From DALYDD01 sp031973395 (lineage in GTDB: Bacteria > Patescibacteriota > Minisyncoccia > Phycocordibacterales > CAIZLB01), in contig DALYDD010000004.1 in assembly GCA_031973395.1 (NCBI GenBank), positions 5,172-69,171 of the forward strand: 64,000 bases of DNA, written 5' to 3'. The notes beneath the pieces were generated by a model. It saw nothing but the letters and a program-made list of their open reading frames with translations, was not told where the DNA came from and searched no databases. Below, piece by piece: positions 57,116 through 64,000 of the stretch (position 1 is its first letter; each line of letters opens with the position of its first letter). Made by a program: the position numbers and the translations under genes.

Positions 57116-57149
57116 GTTTCAAAGACTAGATACTGACGTTTATGTTTGA

Positions 57150-57155
57150 TATAAT
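57150..57155 (+). promoter_or_regulatory. -10 box of gyrA
   Basis: TATAAT, about 47 nt before the gyrA ATG. No good -35 box is seen. Confidence 0.4.
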
Positions 57156-57202
57156 GGTCCTCACTTAACCCACTTAAAAACCCCTAAAAACCTCGCAATC
57201 TC

Positions 57203-59710
57203 ATGGCAAAAAAGAAAGATAAAGAAGAGTCAGCATCAAGAGAGGTGGAAATCTCGAGTGAATCAACAGGGTCAGACAAGATGACTTCTCGAAGTTTGGT
57301 TACTGAAATGCGCGAATCGTTTATCGACTATGCCATGTCTGTGATTACTGATCGTGCACTTCCGGATATTCGCGACGGTTTGAAGCCGGTGCACCGACGT
57401 GTACTTTTCGCCATGAATCAAAAACGCCTGACTTATTCTGCAAAATTTGTAAAATGCGCGACAGTAGTTGGAGAAGTGATGGGTAATTATCACCCCCACG
57501 GCGATGCCGCCATTTATCAATCTCTCGTAGGTTTGGCGCAAGACTTCTCGACTCGATATCCACTCGTCCTTGGTCAAGGTAACTTCGGTAACGTCGATGG
57601 TGATCCAGCCGCTGCCATGCGATATACCGAATGTAAGATGACGCGCATGGCTTCAGAAATGCTTCGCGATATAGAAAAGCAGACTGTTGATATGCGACCG
57701 AACTATGATGGTACTCGTAGCGAGCCATCGGTTTTACCGACAGCTGTCCCAAATATTTTATTGAATGGGGGTCTTGGAATTGCGGTAGGTATGGCCACGA
57801 ATATCCCTCCACATAACTTGGGAGAAATTATTGATGCCACTACGCATTTGATTGATAATGAAGATGCGACAACTGCAGACTTGCTCGAATTTGTAAAAGG
57901 CCCGGATTTTCCAACAGGGGGGATCGCATATGGATCTGCGGATATGGCCCATGCTTTCACGCATGGTCGTGGAGGTGTGGTAGTACGAGGTGAGGCTGAA
58001 ATTGTAGAAGAAAAAGCCGGCCAGTCAAAAATCATTATCACTTCGATTCCATATCGCGTAAATAAATCAACACTTATCGAAACTATTGCTGATCTGGTTC
58101 GCGAAAAGAAACTCGAAGGCATCAAAGATTTGCGTGATGAATCAACTAGAGATATTCGAGTAGTAATCGAACTCAAGACAGGTGCATACCCTCAGAATGT
58201 TTTGAACTATTTGTATAAGCATACTCAACTCGAATCTACATTTAATTACAATATGGTTGCTTTGGTCGACGGAACACCGATGACGGTTTCTCTCAAGACT
58301 GTTCTCGAAGAATTCATCAAGCACCGAAAAGAGGTTATTCGCCGAAGAACTGAATTTGATCTCGCAAAGGCAAAAGATCGTGAGCATATCTTGCTTGGTC
58401 TCAAGAAGGCCCTCGATCATATCGACGCCATCATTAAATGTATCAAGGCCTCAAAGGATACACCGACTGCTCATGCCAATTTGATGAAAGAATTCAAGTT
58501 CTCCGATCGACAAGCGACTGCGATTTTGGAAATGAAACTCCAGAAGCTCGCTGGTCTCGAACGAAAGAAAATCGAAGAAGAATTGAAGGCTGTTCAGGCT
58601 TTCATCAAAGAATGTGAAGAAATCTTGAAAAGCGCTAAGCGTGTACTCGGTATCATCAAAGATGAGCTCGGTGAAATCAAAACAAAGTATGCAGACCCTC
58701 GCCGAACTCGTATCGTCAAACATGGCGCCAAGAGTTTTTCAATCGAAGACATTGTACCTGACGAGGAATCAGTTCTGGTTCTGACTTCTGGTGGCTATAT
58801 CAAACGAACTGATCCAGATGAGTACCGCAAGCAAAAGCGAGGTGGAGTAGGAGTTGTCGATATTGATACAAAAGAAGAAGATTTTATTACGCACTTTGTT
58901 ACGGCTTCTACACATAGCGATATTCTTTTCTTTACTGATAAAGGAAAGGCATATCAGATCAAGATGTATGAAATTCCTGAAGGCAAGCGCGCCACTCGTG
59001 GAAAATCTATTCAGAATTTCCTTTCACTTTCTCCTGATGAAAAAGTTACTTCGGTATTGCCTATGCCAAAAGAAATCAAGAAGGCTCGATCGGGCGACGA
59101 GAGTCCACTATCATTATTCCTCGTCACAAAACAGGGGACTGGAAAGAAGGTTGCTGCTGAAAGCTTTCACGATGTACGACGAAGCGGAATCATCGCCATT
59201 CGACTCGAAGCAAAAGACGAACTTGTTTCTGCATCGTTTGTTGAGCGAGGTGACTCTGTAATGGTTGTTTCTTCTGATGGTCAGTCGATTCGATTCGACG
59301 AAGGTGATGTCCGAGAAATGGGCCGTGCCGCCGGAGGTGTGCGTGTCATGAAATTAGACAAAGATGTTGCGGTCGTAGGTGCCGATACCATCAAGAAAGG
59401 TGCAGCGCATGCTCAAGTTCTCATTGTCTCAAAAAATGGTTATGGAAAGAAAACTGAGATGTCAGAATACAAGATCCAGGGTCGCGGTGGCTCAGGTATT
59501 AAAACAGTAAAAGTTACTGATAAGACTGGCGAATTAATTGCTGCTCGAATTGTTACCGAAGAAACTGAGGAAGTGGTTGCGATCTCAAAGAAAAGCCAGG
59601 TTATCCGATGTGGTGTTGGAGAAATTCCAACTCTCGGGCGCGATACTCAGGGTGTCCGTGTTATGAAATTGCGAGAAGGGGATGCGATTGCCTCGTTGAT
59701 TTGTCTCTAG
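57203..59710 (+). CDS. gyrA: DNA gyrase subunit A
   Basis: This 835-residue protein has the catalytic Tyr141 in MRYTECKM, the winged-helix region (HPHGDAAIYQSLVGLAQ), the tower and coiled-coil domains, and a C-terminal beta-pinwheel with a GyrA-box (QKRGGVGV), which marks it as gyrase rather than topoisomerase IV. With GyrB it introduces negative supercoils using ATP. The residues equivalent to E. coli Ser83 and Asp87 are Ala102 and Gln106 here. The 3' neighbour is the broken gene at 59732, 21 bp away. Confidence 0.97.
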   Translation: MAKKKDKEESASREVEISSESTGSDKMTSRSLVTEMRESFIDYAMSVITDRALPDIRDGLKPVHRRVLFAMNQKRLTYSAKFVKCATVVGEVMGNYHPHGDAAIYQSLVGLAQDFSTRYPLVLGQGNFGNVDGDPAAAMRYTECKMTRMASEMLRDIEKQTVDMRPNYDGTRSEPSVLPTAVPNILLNGGLGIAVGMATNIPPHNLGEIIDATTHLIDNEDATTADLLEFVKGPDFPTGGIAYGSADMAHAFTHGRGGVVVRGEAEIVEEKAGQSKIIITSIPYRVNKSTLIETIADLVREKKLEGIKDLRDESTRDIRVVIELKTGAYPQNVLNYLYKHTQLESTFNYNMVALVDGTPMTVSLKTVLEEFIKHRKEVIRRRTEFDLAKAKDREHILLGLKKALDHIDAIIKCIKASKDTPTAHANLMKEFKFSDRQATAILEMKLQKLAGLERKKIEEELKAVQAFIKECEEILKSAKRVLGIIKDELGEIKTKYADPRRTRIVKHGAKSFSIEDIVPDEESVLVLTSGGYIKRTDPDEYRKQKRGGVGVVDIDTKEEDFITHFVTASTHSDILFFTDKGKAYQIKMYEIPEGKRATRGKSIQNFLSLSPDEKVTSVLPMPKEIKKARSGDESPLSLFLVTKQGTGKKVAAESFHDVRRSGIIAIRLEAKDELVSASFVERGDSVMVVSSDGQSIRFDEGDVREMGRAAGGVRVMKLDKDVAVVGADTIKKGAAHAQVLIVSKNGYGKKTEMSEYKIQGRGGSGIKTVKVTDKTGELIAARIVTEETEEVVAISKKSQVIRCGVGEIPTLGRDTQGVRVMKLREGDAIASLICL

Positions 59711-59719
59711 GTTTGTTGG

Positions 59720-59725
59720 TATTTT
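59720..59725 (+). promoter_or_regulatory. -10 box of the gap-broken gene
   Basis: TATTTT ends 6 nt before the ATG at 59732. Confidence 0.35.
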
Positions 59726-59731
59726 TGAACT

Positions 59732-60653
59732 ATGTTTCAGATTGAAAAAATCGAAGAATCGGAAGCGCATAAAAAGCTCGAGGAATTTCTACGGTCCCGG
59801 GCTTTTTTGCCACTCTTTTTCTACTCGCCGCATACATTAAATGTATGGCTTGCACATGATGGAAAGTCTCTATATATAGCCGAGCTCGATGATGAGAGGG
59901 TTTTGCTTACGCATAAAGACAAAGAAAACGAAGTACGCTTTTTATATGCTGAGCCGTCGGGGCCGATGATTGCGGAAATTGCCAAGCATTTTAATCCCGT
60001 GTTTATTTCTGGACTTTTAACCGCTGAATGAAGTGGTGTTCTTTGGAAATGGTTTTTNNNNNNNNNNNNNNNNNNNNAAAAAAGAATATTTTGAGACGCC
60101 ACAGCTTATTATCGACATTGATTTGATATTGGAACTCAAGGATGGAAAAATTCGTCGCGATTATCGAAATTGTCAGAAAAAACATCTAGATCTCAAGATA
60201 GAAGATTATTCAAAAGCTCATGATGCTGAAATCCATCATTTTCTCAAGGCATGGGGTGGGGTGCGCGGCGAGCTCGACAAGTATGCTCGAGTGCAAAATG
60301 ACAGACGATTTCTCGAACTGTACGGCGCTGCCCCAGAGACAAATGGTCTGGTGGTCAAAGATGGCTCAAAAATAGTGGCGATTACTTTTTTTATCACAGC
60401 GATGGACGGCAATGCGATGGCTGTATTGAGCAAATGTTTGCGAGGGTACACGCAGCTGGGCGTTTATATTTTCATAGAAAGATTGAAGCGAATGCAGAGT
60501 GCGGGATTTAAACATGCATATATTGGGCCAATTAATAATGATTTTAAAAAACGCTTTATCGGATTTGGAAAAATTCAAAACGCCTATTGTCACGATATTT
60601 TCCGCGCACCAGATCTGGATGTGAGAAAGCAATATGCTCTGAGACTTTTTTGA
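59732..60653 (+). CDS. DUF2156-like acyltransferase gene broken by an assembly gap
   Basis: Two open parts, 59732-60031 and 60033-60653, sit on either side of a 20-N gap (60058-60077). The second part has a GNAT-like fold (NGLVVKDGSKIVAITFFITAMDGNAMAVLSKCLRGYTQLG) resembling the DUF2156/phosphatidylglycerol lysyltransferase C-terminal domain. The first part looks like its N-terminal domain. The first frame stops with TGA at 60029, just before the gap, so a frame change in or near the gap is likely, natural or from assembly. It is probably one gene. The function (membrane lipid or peptide acylation) is a guess. Confidence 0.55.
60058..60077. other. Assembly gap of 20 N
   Basis: 20 unknown bases inside the gene at 59732-60653. 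The size is nominal. Confidence 0.95.
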
Positions 60654-60689
60654 TAGTAATAACTTGAGGTTTTTCAGATATGAGCTGCT

Positions 60690-61262
60690 GTGATGCTGGA
60701 AAAGGTGTATAATATGAAGGTGAAATTCTCGGATCCTGAATCAAATATTAAGCAAATGAATATTTCCGAAGGGATGGATGTTGCAGATTTCGGTTGTGGG
60801 GTTGGATTTTATTCGCTTGCTCTCGCAAAAAGAGTCGGTCCTTATGGTCATATTTATGCAATCGATATTCAACCGGAGCATTTAAGTAAATTAAAAAAAG
60901 AGGCGGTACATCGCGGATATGATAATGTCGAAATCATTCGCGGAAATTTGGAAGCTCCTGGAGGTTCTGGGCTTTTGGCACATTCTGTCGATCGGGTCGT
61001 AATCTCAAATGTTTTATTTCAAGTGGATGATATGTTTTTGGTTGCCGAAGAAGCCAGGAGAATTATAAAACCAAGTGGTCTGGTCGGAGTCATCGACTGG
61101 ACTGAATCCTTCAAACAGGTTGGACCTCATCCAGATCATGTTGTCGATGCAGATAGAATAAAGAAGGTTTTCGAATTAACCGGCTTTCAGCTTGTTTCCA
61201 GGTTAGATGCGGGTTCGCACCACTATGGGTTTCTTTTTAAAATAGCTCGCGATACAATATAG
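60690..61262 (+). CDS. Class I SAM-dependent methyltransferase
   Basis: This 190-residue protein has motif I VADFGCGVGFYSLALAKRVG, motif II IYAIDIQPEHLSKLKKEA, and the later IIKPSGLVGVIDWTESF. It is in the size class of small methyltransferases acting on quinones, lipids or small molecules. Start choices at 60690, 60693 and 60714 are possible; TATAAT directly before 60714 makes transcription starts unclear. It is followed by the solute-binding protein gene after 9 bp. Confidence 0.85.
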   Translation: MMLEKVYNMKVKFSDPESNIKQMNISEGMDVADFGCGVGFYSLALAKRVGPYGHIYAIDIQPEHLSKLKKEAVHRGYDNVEIIRGNLEAPGGSGLLAHSVDRVVISNVLFQVDDMFLVAEEARRIIKPSGLVGVIDWTESFKQVGPHPDHVVDADRIKKVFELTGFQLVSRLDAGSHHYGFLFKIARDTI

Positions 61263-61271
61263 TCACCTTTT

Positions 61272-62579
61272 ATGAAGTCCGCTCCTAGCACATTCCAACT
61301 CATCGTCATCGCCGTTTTTATTTTAATGGGTATTATTGGCGTTGTGGTATTTGCAGGTTTTGGGGGAGTAAATAATCAAAGTGTACCAACTGCAACTGTA
61401 TGGGGAACTGTACCCGGTGTTCAAGTCAATGAATTACTCCGTCTCATCAATGCACAACAGCGTGTGCTCAATGTTACCTATGTCCAAAAGGCCCCGGAAC
61501 GATTTCAGGAAGAATTTGTAAACGCTTTGGCGGAGGGTAATGGCCCTGATATTGTTTTAATTTCAGATGATCTTGTATATTCGCAGGCTGGGAAACTTAT
61601 GGTCATCCCTTACACAAGCCTCGACCAGAGAACCTATTCTGATACCTATCTCAATGCTTCAGACTATTTCATGACAGGATCAGGGATCCTGGGTGTTCCT
61701 TTTACTATCGACCCAATCGTCATGTACTATAATCGAAGTATGTTTGCAACAGCAGGAGTTGCGGAAGCTCCTCGCTCTTGGAAAGAAGTCGAAACTTTGG
61801 TATCGAAACTCACTCGTATCAATGAGACAAAGGGGATTGTTAAGGCGGCTGTAGCCTTGGGCGAGGCTCGAAATATTAATAATGCAAAAGAAATTATTGC
61901 CACCATGTTTATGCAGGCGGGGAATCCAATTACAGCATTCGATCCTGGTATCCAGGCATATCGATCCGTTCTCGATGCACCAGGAGAGGAAATCTCAGCA
62001 CCAGGAGAATCTGTGGTACGTTTTTATACTAATTTCTCTAATCCGACATTACCTCAATATACATGGAGTCGTTCAATGCCAACGTCGAGACAAGCTTTCT
62101 TGTCGGGCGATCTCGCTATATATTTAGGGTATGCCAGCGAGTATACAAATATACGACTAGAAAATCCAAATCTTGATTTTGATGTAGCCCTCATTCCGCA
62201 AAATAGTAAGAATTATAATGTTACGTATGGAAAGATCACTGCTTTTGCAATTACCAAACAGAGTCGACGTGCCCAAGATGCATTTAACGTCATCTTGAAA
62301 TTAACAGAACAAAATTCGCAAAAATTATGGTCTGATATTTCGGGTTTACCTCCAGTTCGCAAAGATTTATTGAGTGCAACACCTGATGATAAATTTGCTT
62401 CAGTTTTTTATCGGGCTGCGATTCAGGCAAGGACATGGACGGATCCAGATCCTGCATATTCAAATATTATTTTCCGTGACATGATCGAGGCGGTGACAAC
62501 CGGTCTTTCTCTTCCGTCTGATGCGATTACGACGGCCAAGCAGCGCCTCGAATTATTACTTCAAGGCACTAAATCGTAG
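61272..62579 (+). CDS. Extracellular solute-binding protein
   Basis: This 435-residue protein has a membrane anchor or signal (LIVIAVFILMGIIGVVVFAGF) and then the family 1 periplasmic-binding-protein fold, with FVNALAEGNGPDIVLISDDL and VPFTIDPIVMYYNRSMFATAGV. No ABC permease or ATPase gene lies nearby. Instead it is directly upstream of pilin-like genes, so it may serve in recognition on the pilus or cell surface rather than in uptake. Spacing to the next gene is 15 bp. Confidence 0.85.
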   Translation: MKSAPSTFQLIVIAVFILMGIIGVVVFAGFGGVNNQSVPTATVWGTVPGVQVNELLRLINAQQRVLNVTYVQKAPERFQEEFVNALAEGNGPDIVLISDDLVYSQAGKLMVIPYTSLDQRTYSDTYLNASDYFMTGSGILGVPFTIDPIVMYYNRSMFATAGVAEAPRSWKEVETLVSKLTRINETKGIVKAAVALGEARNINNAKEIIATMFMQAGNPITAFDPGIQAYRSVLDAPGEEISAPGESVVRFYTNFSNPTLPQYTWSRSMPTSRQAFLSGDLAIYLGYASEYTNIRLENPNLDFDVALIPQNSKNYNVTYGKITAFAITKQSRRAQDAFNVILKLTEQNSQKLWSDISGLPPVRKDLLSATPDDKFASVFYRAAIQARTWTDPDPAYSNIIFRDMIEAVTTGLSLPSDAITTAKQRLELLLQGTKS

Positions 62580-62594
62580 GACCTCACTTTTAAT

Positions 62595-63071
62595 ATGAAT
62601 ATTATTACGCACATCATGCACAATCGAAATCATTTCTGGAAAAAAACCGCAGCTTACTTTTTAGCCACTAGTATTATGCTCAGTGTTTTGACTATCGCCT
62701 TGGTCTCCACTCAAATTGCCGAAGCTCAGACAGGGTCAACTATCAGTGAATTTACTGTTCCTGAGAAGTGTAATACACCAGTATCGAGAGACGGAAATCC
62801 AGAATGTGGATGGAAAGAGCTCGTCATGCTCGGAAGTGAAATTCTCAAATTCGCGATCTTCTTTGCCATCCTCGGGGCTACAGTTACGTTTACATGGGCC
62901 GGATTTAAGATGCTTCTCAATCAAGGCAGTGATGGGGAAATCAAAAAAGCAAAAGAAATGATTTGGACAGCTACCAAAGGGCTCATCATTACCATGATTG
63001 CCTGGATCATTGTCGACTTCATTTTGGACAGCCTGGGCGTTACGACCATTTTCCGGCAGTTTACCCAATAG
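62595..63071 (+). CDS. VirB2/TrbC-like pilin protein
   Basis: This 158-residue protein has a signal-like N-terminal helix (YFLATSIMLSVLTIALVSTQIAEAQ), a short extracellular part with two Cys (CNTPVSRDGNPEC) and two membrane helices (ILKFAIFFAILGATVTFTWAGFKMLL and GLIITMIAWIIVDFILDSLGV). The type is found in CPR type IV secretion/pilus clusters. It is the first of three similar genes in a row. Confidence 0.75.
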   Translation: MNIITHIMHNRNHFWKKTAAYFLATSIMLSVLTIALVSTQIAEAQTGSTISEFTVPEKCNTPVSRDGNPECGWKELVMLGSEILKFAIFFAILGATVTFTWAGFKMLLNQGSDGEIKKAKEMIWTATKGLIITMIAWIIVDFILDSLGVTTIFRQFTQ

Positions 63072-63100
63072 CCAATTAAATGTAGTATAATAAAAAAATA

Positions 63101-63604
63101 ATGCAGAAAAAGAAATCAATTTTTCCCGTTCTAACAATTGCCATCGCTCTCGGTCTGTCTCTATCATACTTTACTTTATTTAATATTAGGTCTACGTCTA
63201 TGAGTGGTGCAGGGTTGGCAGCGAATAGTGGTATTATATTAGCGCAAACGACAGGTACAGGAGGCCTCACAGTACCTGCGAGTCGTACTGGTACTGGAGG
63301 CCTCACTGTCCCGTCAAATTCCGGAGGAAACGGATTAGAAAACCCTCTCGGAAATCGAAATGGCACATTGGCTACTTTCCTCGATACTTTGCTCAAGAAA
63401 GTAATTCTTCCAATCGGGGCCATTGTTGTCGTATTTGCTATCATCTTTGCCGGCTTCAAATATGTCACTGCAAAAGGAGATCCAAAGGCTATTCAAGCAG
63501 CTCATCATCAGCTCACGTGGACGGCGATTGGTGCGGCAATTCTATTAGGAGCAACAGTTATTTCTCAGGTTATTACAAATACCGTAGATACCCTTACTAA
63601 ATAA
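63101..63604 (+). CDS. VirB2/TrbC-like pilin protein
   Basis: This 167-residue protein has an N-terminal hydrophobic helix (VLTIAIALGLSLSYFTLF), a Gly/Thr-rich stretch containing a tandem repeat (GTGGLTVP twice), and two membrane helices at the C-terminus (VILPIGAIVVVFAIIFAGFKYV and LTWTAIGAAILLGATVISQVI). It is the same kind as its neighbours and probably a structural pilin of a secretion or DNA-uptake system. Confidence 0.72.
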   Translation: MQKKKSIFPVLTIAIALGLSLSYFTLFNIRSTSMSGAGLAANSGIILAQTTGTGGLTVPASRTGTGGLTVPSNSGGNGLENPLGNRNGTLATFLDTLLKKVILPIGAIVVVFAIIFAGFKYVTAKGDPKAIQAAHHQLTWTAIGAAILLGATVISQVITNTVDTLTK

Positions 63605-63606
63605 TA

Positions 63607-63960
63607 ATGAGTATGAAATTTTTTACATCAATATCAAAAATAGGTCTACTGGCAGCTGTATTTTTGCCACATCTCGCTTCTGCGCAAACGGTGAGTAATT
63701 TTGAACAATTGGTAGAAAAGATCTATGGCATGTTGAGCAGTATTGTTCCGATCATTGTCTCATTGGCGGTTATTGTATTTTTGTGGGGGATTTTCCAGCT
63801 TGTACGCAGCAGCAGTGAAGACGCGAGAAAAGACGCCATCAAAGTTATCACCTTCGGCATCGTGGCTCTCTTCGTCATGGTCTCAGTTTGGGGGCTGGTT
63901 GCAATCCTTAGTAATACTTTTTTCGGCAGCGGACAGACCTATATCCCTCAATTAAGATAA
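63607..63960 (+). CDS. VirB2/TrbC-like pilin protein
   Basis: This 117-residue protein has a signal peptide (IGLLAAVFLPHLASAQT) and two membrane helices (IVPIIVSLAVIVFLWGIFQLV and VITFGIVALFVMVSVWGLVAIL) separated by RSSSEDARKDA, the pattern of the previous two genes. It starts 2 bp after the preceding stop codon. The next gene begins 2 bp after it. Confidence 0.75.
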   Translation: MSMKFFTSISKIGLLAAVFLPHLASAQTVSNFEQLVEKIYGMLSSIVPIIVSLAVIVFLWGIFQLVRSSSEDARKDAIKVITFGIVALFVMVSVWGLVAILSNTFFGSGQTYIPQLR

Positions 63961-63962
63961 GT

Positions 63963-64000
63963 ATGACTATGTGGAAAAAAATATTATGTATTGCAGGTTC
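63963..64000 (+). CDS. Start of a further exported protein (partial)
   Basis: From ATG 63963 the frame reads MTMWKKILCIAG and is open to the end of the window. The basic start followed by a hydrophobic run looks like a signal peptide. It lies in the pilin operon. Function unknown. Confidence 0.45.
   Translation, partial: MTMWKKILCIAG

Noticed and set aside
1..64000. Recoding of TGA (as in Gracilibacteria/Absconditabacteria).
   Set aside because: TGA ends well-defined genes at 2455, 10577 and 52662, and conserved proteins need no read-through.
1..64000. CRISPR arrays, rRNA, tmRNA, insertion-sequence transposases.
   Set aside because: I found no regularly spaced repeats with unique spacers, no rRNA-like stretches and no transposase-like proteins.

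Overview
The window looks like a piece of a Candidate Phyla Radiation (Patescibacteria) genome, most likely a Parcubacteria-type bacterium, from a scaffolded assembly with two runs of N (55843-55942 and 60058-60077). The signs are compact genes, an AT-rich sequence, a short ValRS, a TsaD with an internal insertion, a HisRS-like protein that has lost its motifs, ftsZ and ftsA side by side, giant cell-surface proteins, and VirB2/TrbC-like pilin genes with a solute-binding protein. TGA is used as a stop (for example at 2455, 10577 and 52662), so the code is the standard bacterial one. Many genes have a TANNNT -10 box 6-7 nt before the ATG and no Shine-Dalgarno sequence, which points to leaderless mRNAs.

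Layout. 1-2044: end of a MurJ-like flippase, mscL, a DsbA-like protein and dsbB. 2065-5750: an apparent operon of a Fur/Zur-like regulator with a palindromic operator over its own -10 box, a nicotianamine-synthase-like enzyme, a GNAT acetyltransferase, a YibE/F protein with a His-rich tail and a ZIP metal transporter. This reads as a metal (probably zinc) acquisition system. 5803-8297: glutaredoxin, FKBP, tRNA-Arg, purD. 8335-14050: a GC-richer secreted protein, an RlmI-like methyltransferase and an 1129-residue surface protein. 14149-20577: tRNA-Phe, a small coiled-coil membrane protein, Hsp20, PrsW, ValS and a short run ending in a HupE/UreJ-like metal transporter. 21109-32191: a 2607-residue phosphoesterase/FN3 surface protein, TsaD and a second exported phosphoesterase.

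32594-42256 is a mobile element of about 9.7 kb inserted at the 3' end of tRNA-Glu. It has a large serine recombinase at its right edge, a replication-type ATPase, several small element genes, and an isoprenoid cargo (IPP isomerase plus a prenyl-synthase-like protein). 42618-54600 holds an NlpC/P60 protein, tRNA-Val, trxB, ftsZ, ftsA, ybeY, rpsU, a HisRS-like gene, lepB, pth and an ECF sigma factor with a likely anti-sigma partner. 54616-64000 holds rpsA, an MBL-fold protein, gyrA, a gene broken by an assembly gap, a methyltransferase, a solute-binding protein and three pilin-like genes.

Two families of small structured repeats run through the window and match nothing I recognise. One is a 45-nt motif in the loop of intergenic hairpins (three copies, all exactly 45 nt). 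The other is a hairpin element of about 180-220 bp directly behind three different tRNAs (Arg, Phe, Glu). It has a shared 20-nt core, but its arms copy the 3' end of whichever tRNA it follows. The mobile element appears to have inserted exactly between tRNA-Glu and that tRNA's hairpin.
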